A stretch of DNA of 64,000 nucleotides from Panonychus citri. Lineage: Eukaryota > Arthropoda > Arachnida > Trombidiformes > Tetranychidae. The position numbers and the translations under genes are program-made. Shown piece by piece: positions 54,501 to 64,000 of the stretch. Position 1 is the first letter of the stretch; every line of letters starts with the position of its first letter. The stretch lies in NCBI RefSeq assembly GCF_014898815.1, contig NW_026515543.1, positions 2,852,001-2,916,000 of the forward strand, read 5' to 3'. The notes below the pieces were generated by a model that worked only from the letters and a program-made list of their open reading frames with translations, ran no database searches and was not told the DNA's origin.

Positions 54501-55495
54501 TTTGTATTGAGCATTTTCTTAAAGGTAAACAAAATATAAATCAATGATTATAATCAACAATCAAATATTAATATATATTAAACAAATTGAGAATACAGAT
54601 GAAAATATTTATCATTAGATTATCATCATAATCATCATATACAAAGGGATACAAATGATAATCAAGTTACAAAGTTTTCTGTGTCCAAGATTAATGATTA
54701 ATTTTTGGCAGATCAGCAAAAAAAAAAGTGAAAGTGTTCAGTTTAATGATGATTTATTAATCTTCTTTGGTCACTTTCATATATTATGAATACATGGAAA
54801 ATGTTTATCATGTTTATTGAAAAGAAAGGGGAGCAAACAAAAAAAGGATTTTCATGATAACCTTATGAAGAGAATGGTGTTGATATAATATCAAGGGTGT
54901 ATTATTATCATTAATCGCTTATTAGATGATGATTAATATTGATTATCTTCAAGGAGAAATATGTATTGATTTGATTCTGCAAGTGGTAAAACGTGCGCGT
55001 GTTTTTGTAACAATGTCGTGTGCCAATGTCAAGTTTCAACAACCACAACAACCGTTACTTTGGATTTGATCCACCTTGAAACCCGCCGTCCATTTCTAAC
55101 AATTAAATCCTCCCACTCTGTCCAAATATTAGATCATTAGTACAAATTCGAGGCTTGAAAGATCTTAAATACTTATCAACACCCAGGCAATTCAATTTCC
55201 AATAGAGATTGAATGTTAATCGTCTTTTAAGAACTTTTTTTTTCTTCCACTTCAATCAAAAAGTTAGTTCGAAGATTATTTATTTCCTCTTCGACTTTTA
55301 ATTCTTTGATTGTTGTTAACTTTTTAATCCAATTCAGGGAAATGATACAAATCGAATTTAGATAATCTGGGAGTTAGAACATCTTTTTTTCCCTTGGATT
55401 AACAGATTAGAACTTTATTATTATTATATTACTTTGATTCGAATAGGACTTTTTCACTTTATTGAATCATATGGAACATTTTATCGAGAAAATAT
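51152..55495. other. Spacer of inverted repeat, left part: no gene seen
   Basis: AT-rich DNA upstream of the 228-codon gene. It includes a TCC/CT-rich stretch (51285-51335), a (CT)n tract at 51465-51511, and several ATC/GAT runs. A small CpG-rich spot lies near 54991-55095. The frames at 51194-51550 and 51928-52134 are low complexity. Confidence 0.6.
51465..51511. repeat. (CT)n microsatellite
   Basis: A 47-bp pure CT run, about 315 bp upstream of the ATG of the - strand gene. It reads as GA on that gene's strand. A role as a GAGA-type promoter element is possible but not shown. Confidence 0.95.
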
Positions 55496-55783
55496 AAATC
55501 ATTTTGATTGTATTGAAGATGATTCGACAATTTAGATTATTATCCAATTCAATTAACCTCTTCTTCCTAATCAATATATTATTATGATAACTTTTTTTCA
55601 TTATTCTAATTTTCACCTTCCACTTAAAACTTGAGTTCGAACTTTTTTTTTCTTTCGATTTTTTAATGGGTTAGAACTTAATAGAATTACCTTAGCCTAT
55701 TCGAATCCTTTTTTATTTACCATCATCCTTTTAAATTAACCCACTCATCTAAATTATCATCATTAAAAATTTATGCTAATTTA
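55496..55783 (+). repeat. Left arm of inner inverted repeat
   Basis: About 288 bp that pair with 57954-58209 in reverse complement. Shared stretches include TTCTAATTTTCACCTTCCA, ACTTGAGTTCGAACTTTTTT, TTTAATGGGNTAGAACTT and ATGCTAATTTA, with small indels between. The repeat is clearly more diverged than the outer one and has a different centre of symmetry (about 56.85 kb against 54.3-54.7 kb), so it arose separately. Confidence 0.75.
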
Positions 55784-57953
55784 ACTTTTCATCTTCATCT
55801 AGGACACTTAAGTTAATCAAGATGATAATCACTTAGAATCAACTCTTTTTGTTACCTTTCAATCAATTTACTCACATTAATTCATTATCATTGATTGTGA
55901 ATAATAATATTTACAAATCTCGAATGGGATTGGAAAAGTTATTCAGGTAATAGAAAAAAAAATTATCCTTAATTCACCAAGGAAAAGTATTATTAGGATT
56001 AACTCATTGAATCAGAAAATAATAATCATTAGAAACCCAATGCAAAGGTGATTATGCAAATTACACGTATTGACAAACACAAATCAAAATAATCTAATTG
56101 GGAACATGAAAAACAGAAAAAGTCTTTCAACATTTTTCTCAGCATTCTCAGAGTAAATACTATATATAAGTCGACCATTACTTTATGGTCATTTTCATAT
56201 CTAAATTAATGGTTTTAAAAATGGAATTGAATTTTAAAATTTTCTAAAATTGTAACAATATCCACATGAGAAAATACCCTTGCCCATATAGTGGATCATC
56301 AATTGATAATATTAACCAATTTGCTTTTTATTACTTTTTGTTAACAAAACATTTATCACATCAACACACACACACACACGGAAATATTATCATCAATATG
56401 ATGATAATAAATGATAACCTGAAGGCATAAAGATGATAATATTAATAATAAAAAAATATTCAAATATATATCAAGCTCAATATTCATAATTTGTTGATAT
56501 CTTTTCATCATAATCAACTGAGCATCCATAGGAATCAAATACATTGATAACCATTAAAACCACAAAGTTATCACAATATTTTTCATTTTAAATTGTTGAT
56601 AAAAAATTATAACAATTGGTTAACTGTTTATGATTATGGTTAACTGTAAACTCGTAAAAAAATATTATAAACTTAAAAGTGACACTGAATCTAATGGTGT
56701 TATTTATGAATATTATTATTATTATCATTTTTCAGTTCGAAAGTTTTGAAAAACTTTTCTTTTCACTATTCTTTGTTATTCATCTCGTTTCCTTATAATC
56801 ACATTCAAAATCAATAATTTAAGTTAATCAACATTGTTTGTTGATCTAATGGATCTAAAATATTAGTAAACTTTTGATACAGAATAATATCTGTTGTAAT
56901 AACTATTAACATGACACTCATTAGCCTGATGATTGTAAAATATGATATCATTTGGATGGATTAACTTACAATCTCAATGTTGATCTTATTTTGTTGTTCA
57001 TTTGCAGGGATAATCTTGACGATCAGAATAAAGTTGAGTGAATGTCTGAAAGAAATTCATGTTCCGTGATGATAAAAAGTTTTTTCTTTCTATTTATTTT
57101 CTGAATTTAGAACTTTTTCCGTTTTTTTATTATTATTATTCGATTCTCTACTAAATGTACAATTAGCTTGTTAAAGTAATTGCTAACTTTTTTTTCTTTA
57201 TGTTTTCGAAGGTGAATCTTTGATGTTCTAATTTTTTTCTTCTTCTTTGACTTTTCGAGTTTGATAAGGAAAAAAAGTTCATTGAAACATGTTGATTACC
57301 CTTTAATTTGTGTACAATTTACTTCTCACTCTCACTCCCACTCTCGATGCTAAGTTATCTTAATGTTATTATTATTTTTTTTCTCTCTCCTCGAATTTAA
57401 ATATTTCATCTAATATTTTCCTTTCCATTGACTTTTAATGGTTTCGATGGAACTAATTTTGTTTATGAGAACAATTAAATCAAACATGATTAGCAAAAAC
57501 TTTCGAAGAAAAAAAAACTTCCCCATGGACTATGAAGGGAGTGAGAAAAGTTCGAAGTGAAAGAGTTGAGGCCAATTAGAACTTTTTTTCTCTCTCTCTC
57601 TCTTTTAATTAGTAGGTTTTTCAATCAATTGACTTTTATTCAATTGTAAGTAACATCTTATATTCATCAATTGCGATGATTAAACACAATTAATTCAAAC
57701 TTTTTTCTATGTTTACAATACTGAAAGAAGAAATTAATGACAGAGAAATCAAATAGCTATCTTTTAAGATCATTGACAAACAATTAAATTTCCAGCAATT
57801 AAATTGATACACAATTAAAAACCTAAAGTAAACTTTTCGCGCGCTTTCTTATCCCGCCATCTGGTGACCAACAGATGAAAACCTGATCATTTATTTTTTC
57901 TCAAATCAAATTAAATTCACTAATTGAATCGAAGTGTTCAATTGGTAGAATAT
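55784..57953. other. Loop of inner inverted repeat: no gene seen
   Basis: AT-rich, with a CA run near 56363-56381 and no supported gene. It ends with an unusual CpG-rich spot (57836-57870) containing a CTCF-like motif. Confidence 0.6.
57855..57867 (-). promoter_or_regulatory. CTCF-like motif
   Basis: On the - strand the 13 bases read TCACCAGATGGCG, matching 12 of 13 positions of the commonly used CTCF core CCASYAGRKGGCR. It lies in a rare CpG-rich patch of otherwise AT-rich DNA, about 90 bp from the inner inverted repeat. A single motif match is weak evidence of binding. Confidence 0.3.
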
Positions 57954-58209
57954 TAAATTAGCATCAATTCTAATGATAATAGTGATTTCTAAGAGTGGGT
58001 TAGTAGGGAAGGTAAAGAGAGAGAAAAGGGTTCGAAGAGATAAAGTTCTAGCCCATTAAAGAATCGAAAGAAAAAAAGTTCGAACTCAAGTTTTTAAATG
58101 GAAGGTGAAAATTAGAATGATAAAGTTATGATAATAATACAATTGTTGATAATAAAAAGAAGAGGTTAATTGAATTGAATAATCATCTTCAATACAATCA
58201 AATGATTTA
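57954..58209 (-). repeat. Right arm of inner inverted repeat
   Basis: Reverse-complement partner of 55496-55783, separated from it by about 2.2 kb. It is shorter than the left arm through several small deletions. Confidence 0.75.
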
Positions 58210-59153
58210 CATTAATAACCTGCTAATTTAGTAATCATTTGATTCATTGATAACCAATTAGATGAATTTTAATCAAGATAAAGGCTATGAAGAAATTGGA
58301 TTAAGATAATTAACTTTGTCAATTAACCAACTAATCAAATAAAAGTAAATTTAATTGACTGATTGATTTATTGACTTTTTTTGTTACTTATCTGTTAATT
58401 GTGTTGATCATTATTCAATTATGTGTGTTATGATACACTCAGGGTATTCTGGATTAGTTGAATGTGTATTTTGATTAAGTGATTACGGAAGTTAAAAGGA
58501 AACCATAATGAGATAAATCATTAGGTGATTATCTCTGTCCATTGGATTATCTGTTTTACATATTTCATGGGATTGACCAGATCATGATTCTGGTCATCAT
58601 CACGTTCACATGATTTGCTTTTGTTGTTAATTTTTATTTTGTCATCAATCACAATCAATGTCCAGATCAACAACAACAACAACAACAAAAGGATGACTGT
58701 TGAATGAAATAACATTGATTTGATTAAGATAATCGTTAAATAGATGATGATTTTTGTGTCATTTCCCATGATTATCATTATTATCTCATCATTGTGATCA
58801 GTTTATTGCGTGTTATTAGCTTTATAGTTTGAATATTTTTTTTCCAATCAAAGTTGATGAGACAATTTAATAATCATTTATTACGATTAAATAACAATAT
58901 AATTAATATGGTGATGATCAATTAATGATATCAAACTTTTAGTAAATTTTAATAACGGGATTGATTTGTTTTGGAAATGAAAAGTTTGTTGAATATGAAA
59001 TTTTATCTCTTGGATCTGAATCATTGGATTCACACAGTTTTTTTAGTATTTAATGAATTGGTTTATCGACTGATTTAGTTTATATCGAAACAATTTATTG
59101 ATTAATTTTGATTATGAATAAAATGCTTTTATAGGTTAATGGATTAATCGTCT
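58210..59153. other. Spacer of inverted repeat, right end: no gene seen
   Basis: AT-rich, with a CAA run near 58670-58688. The frame at 58521-58778 is hydrophobic low-complexity sequence without supporting features. Similarity to the left side stops at 59154, which defines the inner edge of the outer repeat. Confidence 0.6.
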
Positions 59154-61485
59154 ATGTTAATTGTTTGGCGGGAAAAAGAAGTGAAAATAAATGAATGGAA
59201 AAGAAAATAATCAGAAATGATTATATGAACTTGCGTCTTGTTGATATGGTTTAAGATTCTTATGGTTGATTAGATTGGAAGATGGACTTTAAATGGCCAA
59301 TATTCCGAAATCGAAGGTTAGAAAGTAAAAGATTGAATGGATTAGAGAAAAGTAAGAGAAATGAGAGAGTGTAAATGAGTGGGTGGAATGGGTGGAGTGG
59401 AGTGGGTAGAAAAGAGAATAAAAGGTTCTAAGTCACGTGTCTTTTGATTCGATTTTTTTGTGTCGCTCGAATTTTTCTATTCTCTTTTTTTTCTTCGTTT
59501 TTTCTTTTCGCTTCTTTTTTCCCTTTCGCTTTCGCTTTCTACTTCATCTTCTCTACCTCTTCATCTTCATCTTCCTTTCTCTCACTCTCCTTTTCTCTCT
59601 CTTGCACTCTATTATCTACGAATAGACAATCACTTTTTTAGATTGTCCTTTATGTCCTTCTCTATGTCCACCTTTGTATCTTAACCATAACAAACCCACT
59701 GTCCCTCTTATCACCAACTCTTACCAATATTTATCTCCTTGGTGAACTTGTTGTTGTTGTTGTTGATTATGATGATGAACATGATGATAAAAGGACATCA
59801 ACATGATCATTATTAGAGATTTGATCATTAACATCAATCAATGTTGATCATTGATTTGATTTTAGTTGATTATGTTGATTGTTACCAATAGATGATGAAA
59901 ATAAATGTAAAAATAATTGTAACATCAAGTGTCTCAAGTATCATTAATGAGTCAAATAAGTGTTACAATTGATGAAAATGATTAATTGAACAATCAAAAA
60001 AAAAGTTAATATAATTATCATGCATTGATTATCACAACAATCAGTTGAGTCACAAACATTAATTATTATTTTTTGGCTAATTAGAGGACCAATTAATCAT
60101 TTTACGTTGAAAAGATTGTCTTATGCAAAGTATTCAATTCTAATTAGTTTTTGATAATTTCATGGAGAGCTTAGATTACTAATTGGTATTGTTAATGGGT
60201 GTTAATTGTTGTCATAATCAGATAATGAGCCTTGAAATTAATCCCAATACAATTTGTTAATCATATCACGTGCCAATTAAAAGTCTATGTTGTTTTATCA
60301 AAACAAAAAGTGTGTTCACTTTGATGGTAAAATAATCATTTTAATCAAATGGATTAACAGTCTCAGTCTCTTTCCTTTTAATCATCAGCTCTCAATAATT
60401 TTGATGATGATCATGAAGATGATTATCTTTTTATTGTATTGGACATTGATGATGAACACAAATTATAATGAAAGTGATACATCATCTTCATCTTCATCTC
60501 GTGATAATCATCATCATCATCATGCTCTGATAATAATCAATAGTTAACAGTTACAATGATAATGAAGCATTGAAACGGGTAAAAAGGGTTAAAGTTACAC
60601 AAATACAACAACGACAATAACAACAACAATCAAAGTCAAATAATAAACAATTTAATCTGCTGTTGATCACTGAGGATGATAAGGACAAGGATAGAGATAG
60701 GAATGAGGATAAGGATGAGGATGAGGATGCGATAAGAATGAAGATAATACAAGACAAGTTTGTTAATCGAATGTCAATTTGAAGATGAATCTTTTCCCTT
60801 GCGAATTGATTGTCTATGTTTCAGTTACACCCAAAGAATCAAGGGAGTCCAAAAATACCATTGAGACTTTGATTGTGATTATTACTCTTTATTTATTTCT
60901 ATTTAATTGTTAACATTAATTAATTTGAGAATAAACAAGAAGATGACAAAACCACAAGATTAATTAGAATCTTGGATTATCACTATTAATCCTTTTGCCT
61001 TTTCTCTTTCTCTTTCTCTCTCTCTCTCTCTCTTTCTTGATTTTCTATTGGTCAATCTATTAGGATTGCGAAACAATTTCGAAAACCAGTTGATGTTGTT
61101 GTGGTCACTTTAACTGGACCATATAAGAATTGAAGATGAATGGGTTGTTGTTATACTGATTATGATTACGAATGCGAATGAGAATATGATTACAATCATG
61201 ATTATGATGATGATGATTATCAATTGTAATTATGGTTTATTGTTATAAATATTTAATCTTTTGGTGACATTGAAAAGGGGTTAGGGTTTTACATTGACGT
61301 AGTTATTGTTAATTGGATCAATGATCCGTGATTAAAACTTTGAATTAAGGTAACAATTGATGACGATGATATTTAACAACAAGAAACATTGGTCAGTTTA
61401 TTTCATTGAATGGTCAATGGTCAATAACAATAATCATACGTTTATGTCAAAACTTATTACGTGAGTATAAAGACACAGAGACATA

Positions 61486-61517
<32 letters not shown>

Positions 61518-62430
61518 AGAGAGAGAGACTTTTCTTCCTCTTGCTTTCATTTTGAAAAAGTGTTTATATTTTGTGTCCACGAGTCTGAGACAATCATTGA
61601 CTGGGATGTGTTCACTGTTGGTCAATCAAAGTCAAATGTGAATGATATTGACAACGACATTAAGGGTAACATATCACCAACTGATTGTTAATTAACGTGA
61701 CTAAATTAATTGATTCAAACTGATTATATGTCATTAGATTTTGATGATCAGCAAGCTATTTCGTTACACAATAGCTTGAACACATCATTAGCAACAGGAA
61801 TTGGAAGCTTTTAATTTTTCGATTTTGGGTTTAAAAATAACTCGAATCGAGTAAAATAATTAAAGGCCAGTAAGCAGGTCAGTTGATTTGAGAAGTTACT
61901 ATTGAAAGGTTTCAAACGAAACAATTTGAATCAAAAGAAAGGTGACAAAGAGGAAGCGGATGGGTGGACTGGTCAACGAACCATAGCGATGAAGATGAAA
62001 TGGTCAGTTTATAGGTATTACGATCGATTGTTCTAACCTTTTTGCCTTCGAAAAGAAAAGTAATCTTGATGAGTTATCATTTTATTGGTAATTATTTTCC
62101 ATCTCTTTAAATAAAAAGGGATTAGTGTTGATCTTGGATGACCACGGATATTGATTAAGCTCATTAACTTTTATGGTGAAAGAAGAAAAGTAAACAAACT
62201 ACTGATAAATAGATTCTTTTCCCTCTCTCAATCCTTCATCATCTTCATCATCTTCATCATCCAAACAACAACAACATTAACTGATCCATCATATGACAAT
62301 AATCATCAATAGACTATACAGATGTCCATTTTCACTGACTGACCACAAGATAAGCTGATTAGTTTGATGATCATTTAAACAACATCATCATCAACAACAA
62401 CCATGTAAATAAAATGAAGGTCAATCAGTT

Positions 62431-62465
<35 letters not shown>

Positions 62466-63021
62466 TAATATTACTATGATACCAAGGAGATGATGATGTT
62501 GATGATGATAATTCATTAGTAACCCAAACTTAAATGTCCACTAACTTCATCAGAATAGCAAGTAAACCTTTATGACCTTTACCTTTGACCAATACTTTGT
62601 TTTCCTGAATTTATCCATATGTTTACCTTTATTATTGTTATTGACTTGACCTTTTATCGTCTCTCTTATGATTATGATTATTACATTAATCTACTAGTGG
62701 TCACCTTACATTATCATTAATACGAATTTACCTTTTACCTGCTCTCTCTCTCTCTCTTCTCTCTCATATCTGTCCTTTATCTCTATCCCCTTAATCTTGG
62801 ACTAAATTATATTTATAATTGTTGTAGATTAACATTAATCAAGTGTAACGGGAAAACTGCCATATGCTATCAATAGATTTCAATCCAATTGTTTTTGTTA
62901 ATCATTTCAAATGATTAAAAATCCATTATTAGCTTAATCCAGTTTTACTTTTACCTTTAATTCAAATCAAGTTAAATTCTGTTTTATTATTTAAATGTTA
63001 CTTGAGCAATTAACAGTTAAG
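59154..63021 (-). repeat. Right arm of large inverted repeat
   Basis: A 3.87-kb reverse-complement copy of 45669-50221. It is about 0.7 kb shorter because 59981-60169 replaces 590 bp of the left arm, and 61741-62156 is shorter than, and poorly matched to, 46531-47218. Scattered substitutions and different microsatellite lengths show that the copies have evolved separately. The outer edge is sharp: similarity ends at 63021, where unrelated DNA begins. Confidence 0.92.
62431..62463. repeat. (ATC)n microsatellite within right arm
   Basis: Eleven ATC units. The same place in the left arm (about 46235-46253) has six GAT units. Confidence 0.95.
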
Positions 63022-63166
63022 CCAAATTGCATTGCTACTTGTGATGAGTAGTCATTGACTACTAGTCAATCCTATTTTGAAATATTTCTACTTATTAAGA
63101 ATAGCAATTATCAAAATTCAATAGCCATGATAGGTAATCCTCGGTAAAGGTCATCAAAACCAATTA

Positions 63167-63672
63167 TTAATATTTTGGCTCAGACCAATAAAATAATGGC
63201 AATGACAATAACTCTGATTCTAGAATCTTTAAAAAGTGGTGAAGGTCAAATGGAAGACGATTGATTAATTCGCGTTTAGAGTTGGAAAAGGCTGAGGCCA
63301 TTGAAGAACATGGTGACAGCGCTGATCCAGTTGGTTTGTGGGATACTAAGATGAAATTTACTGACCCATTCGTGGTGGTAGTGTTACGGGTGACACTTTG
63401 GGAGTGCATGGTGGGATCGATCTTGGCGGAGCGTTAATTACCTAGACACATAAAGATAGAATATCTGTCACAGCGAAGACTTTACTTGAAAAAACCGATT
63501 TTTTCTTAAACGATAATGCTCGTAACTCTAGTCCGATGTTCAACAAATTTTGCGGATAGGACAAAATGGTGCTTCTAATCACCTGTGTAGCTTTGGTTAC
63601 GATTGGTCCATTGCCGAAAATTGGCCATTTCTCTTCAAGATAGCTAGCGACAGCGATTATCGCCGATGACAA
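63167..63672 (-). pseudogene. Possible gene fragment or transposon remnant
   Basis: Two - strand frames in DNA of clearly higher G+C than its surroundings. The upstream one (63672-63442) has no ATG; it contains SAIIAVASYLEEKWPIFG and ends at a TAG that overlaps a donor-like AGGTAATT. It is open further upstream to about 63710. The second (63409-63167) begins at an ATG in good context (CCCACCATG) and gives 80 residues, first Thr/Ser-rich, then with FDLHHFLKILESELL. The composition suggests real coding origin. I recognise no domain. A broken mobile-element frame, two exons of a partial gene, or a start exon running off the window are all possible. Confidence 0.35.
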
Positions 63673-64000
63673 TGAGCTGCCACTTTTTTTAAATTTCTGC
63701 GTTTCTCTTTCTCTTTCTTTTTACTTTCTCTCTATTCTTTTTTGTTTCTTAGACTCATTCTTTCCTTTTTCTCACTCTCATTCTTTCGGTCTCTTTTTTG
63801 CATCATACACGTGCTAAGACGTCGATTATTATCACAAGTCTGAGAATATTTATGATCGAAGTGATTTCTCGTTAATTTTATTTATATAGTCCATTCACTT
63901 AGTTTAGGAATCGTCTTCTTTTGGGTCTAATTCTTCTGAGAGTTGAGATAAATTTATGAAATTTTGTATTAATACATACGATTAGCGGGATGACCATGGT
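63673..64000. other. Window end, no gene seen
   Basis: Starts with a pyrimidine-rich stretch (63700-63800) followed by AT-rich DNA. If the - strand frames at 63.2-63.7 kb belong to a gene, this would be its upstream region. Confidence 0.4.

Noticed and set aside
45669..63021. Large inverted repeat as a single foldback transposon
   Set aside because: No target duplication, no terminal motif and no transposase. A spacer with a possible host-like gene fits segmental duplication better.
1..64000. CRISPR arrays, tRNA or rRNA genes, bacterial operons
   Set aside because: No regularly spaced repeats, no tRNA-like cloverleaf or conserved B-box context, and no rRNA sequence were seen. Introns and repeats show a eukaryotic genome.

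Overview
The window is AT-rich eukaryotic DNA with long gene-poor stretches, GT-AG introns from 81 bp to over 3 kb, many (GA)n/(CT)n tracts and many short ATC/GAT runs. It reads as a metazoan nuclear genome, most likely an arthropod. A mite or other chelicerate is a guess; no rRNA, tRNA or organelle sequence was seen that would settle it.

One gene is clearly supported. Seven exons on the + strand between 20181 and 30344 join in one consistent frame (3771 nt, 1256 residues plus stop). They encode the C-terminal part of a NACHT and WD-repeat protein of the NWD1/NWD2 type: a helical linker, about 14 WD units (two propellers' worth), an Asn-rich insertion between two blades, and a conserved-looking basic tail. 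The first exon begins at a splice acceptor, so the NACHT ATPase part must lie upstream. I cannot find it in bases 1-20180, so that region is probably a long intron, or the exons there are too short to see.

Within 7.4-9.2 kb lie two adjacent non-autonomous transposons, each flanked by a TA target duplication (Tc1/mariner type). Both are largely self-complementary. They explain some spurious open frames there.

From 30.8 to 45.7 kb no protein gene is supported. There is one exon-like, non-coding segment (37128-37198) with good splice sites.

From 45.7 to 63.0 kb the sequence forms a large interrupted inverted repeat: arms 45669-50221 and 59154-63021 around an 8.9-kb spacer. The arms match closely in three blocks and differ in two replaced blocks. 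The spacer holds a probable single-exon gene on the - strand (50465-51151, 228 residues, family unknown) whose C-terminus carries a BH3-like motif. It also holds a second, more diverged inverted repeat (55496-55783 with 57954-58209) and a CTCF-like site beside it.

The last kilobase (63.16-63.67 kb) has two - strand open frames in DNA richer in G+C than its surroundings. They may be a transposon remnant or the edge of another gene. Across the window the motifs GAACTTTTTT and CAGGTAAA occur in both orientations much more often than base composition predicts.
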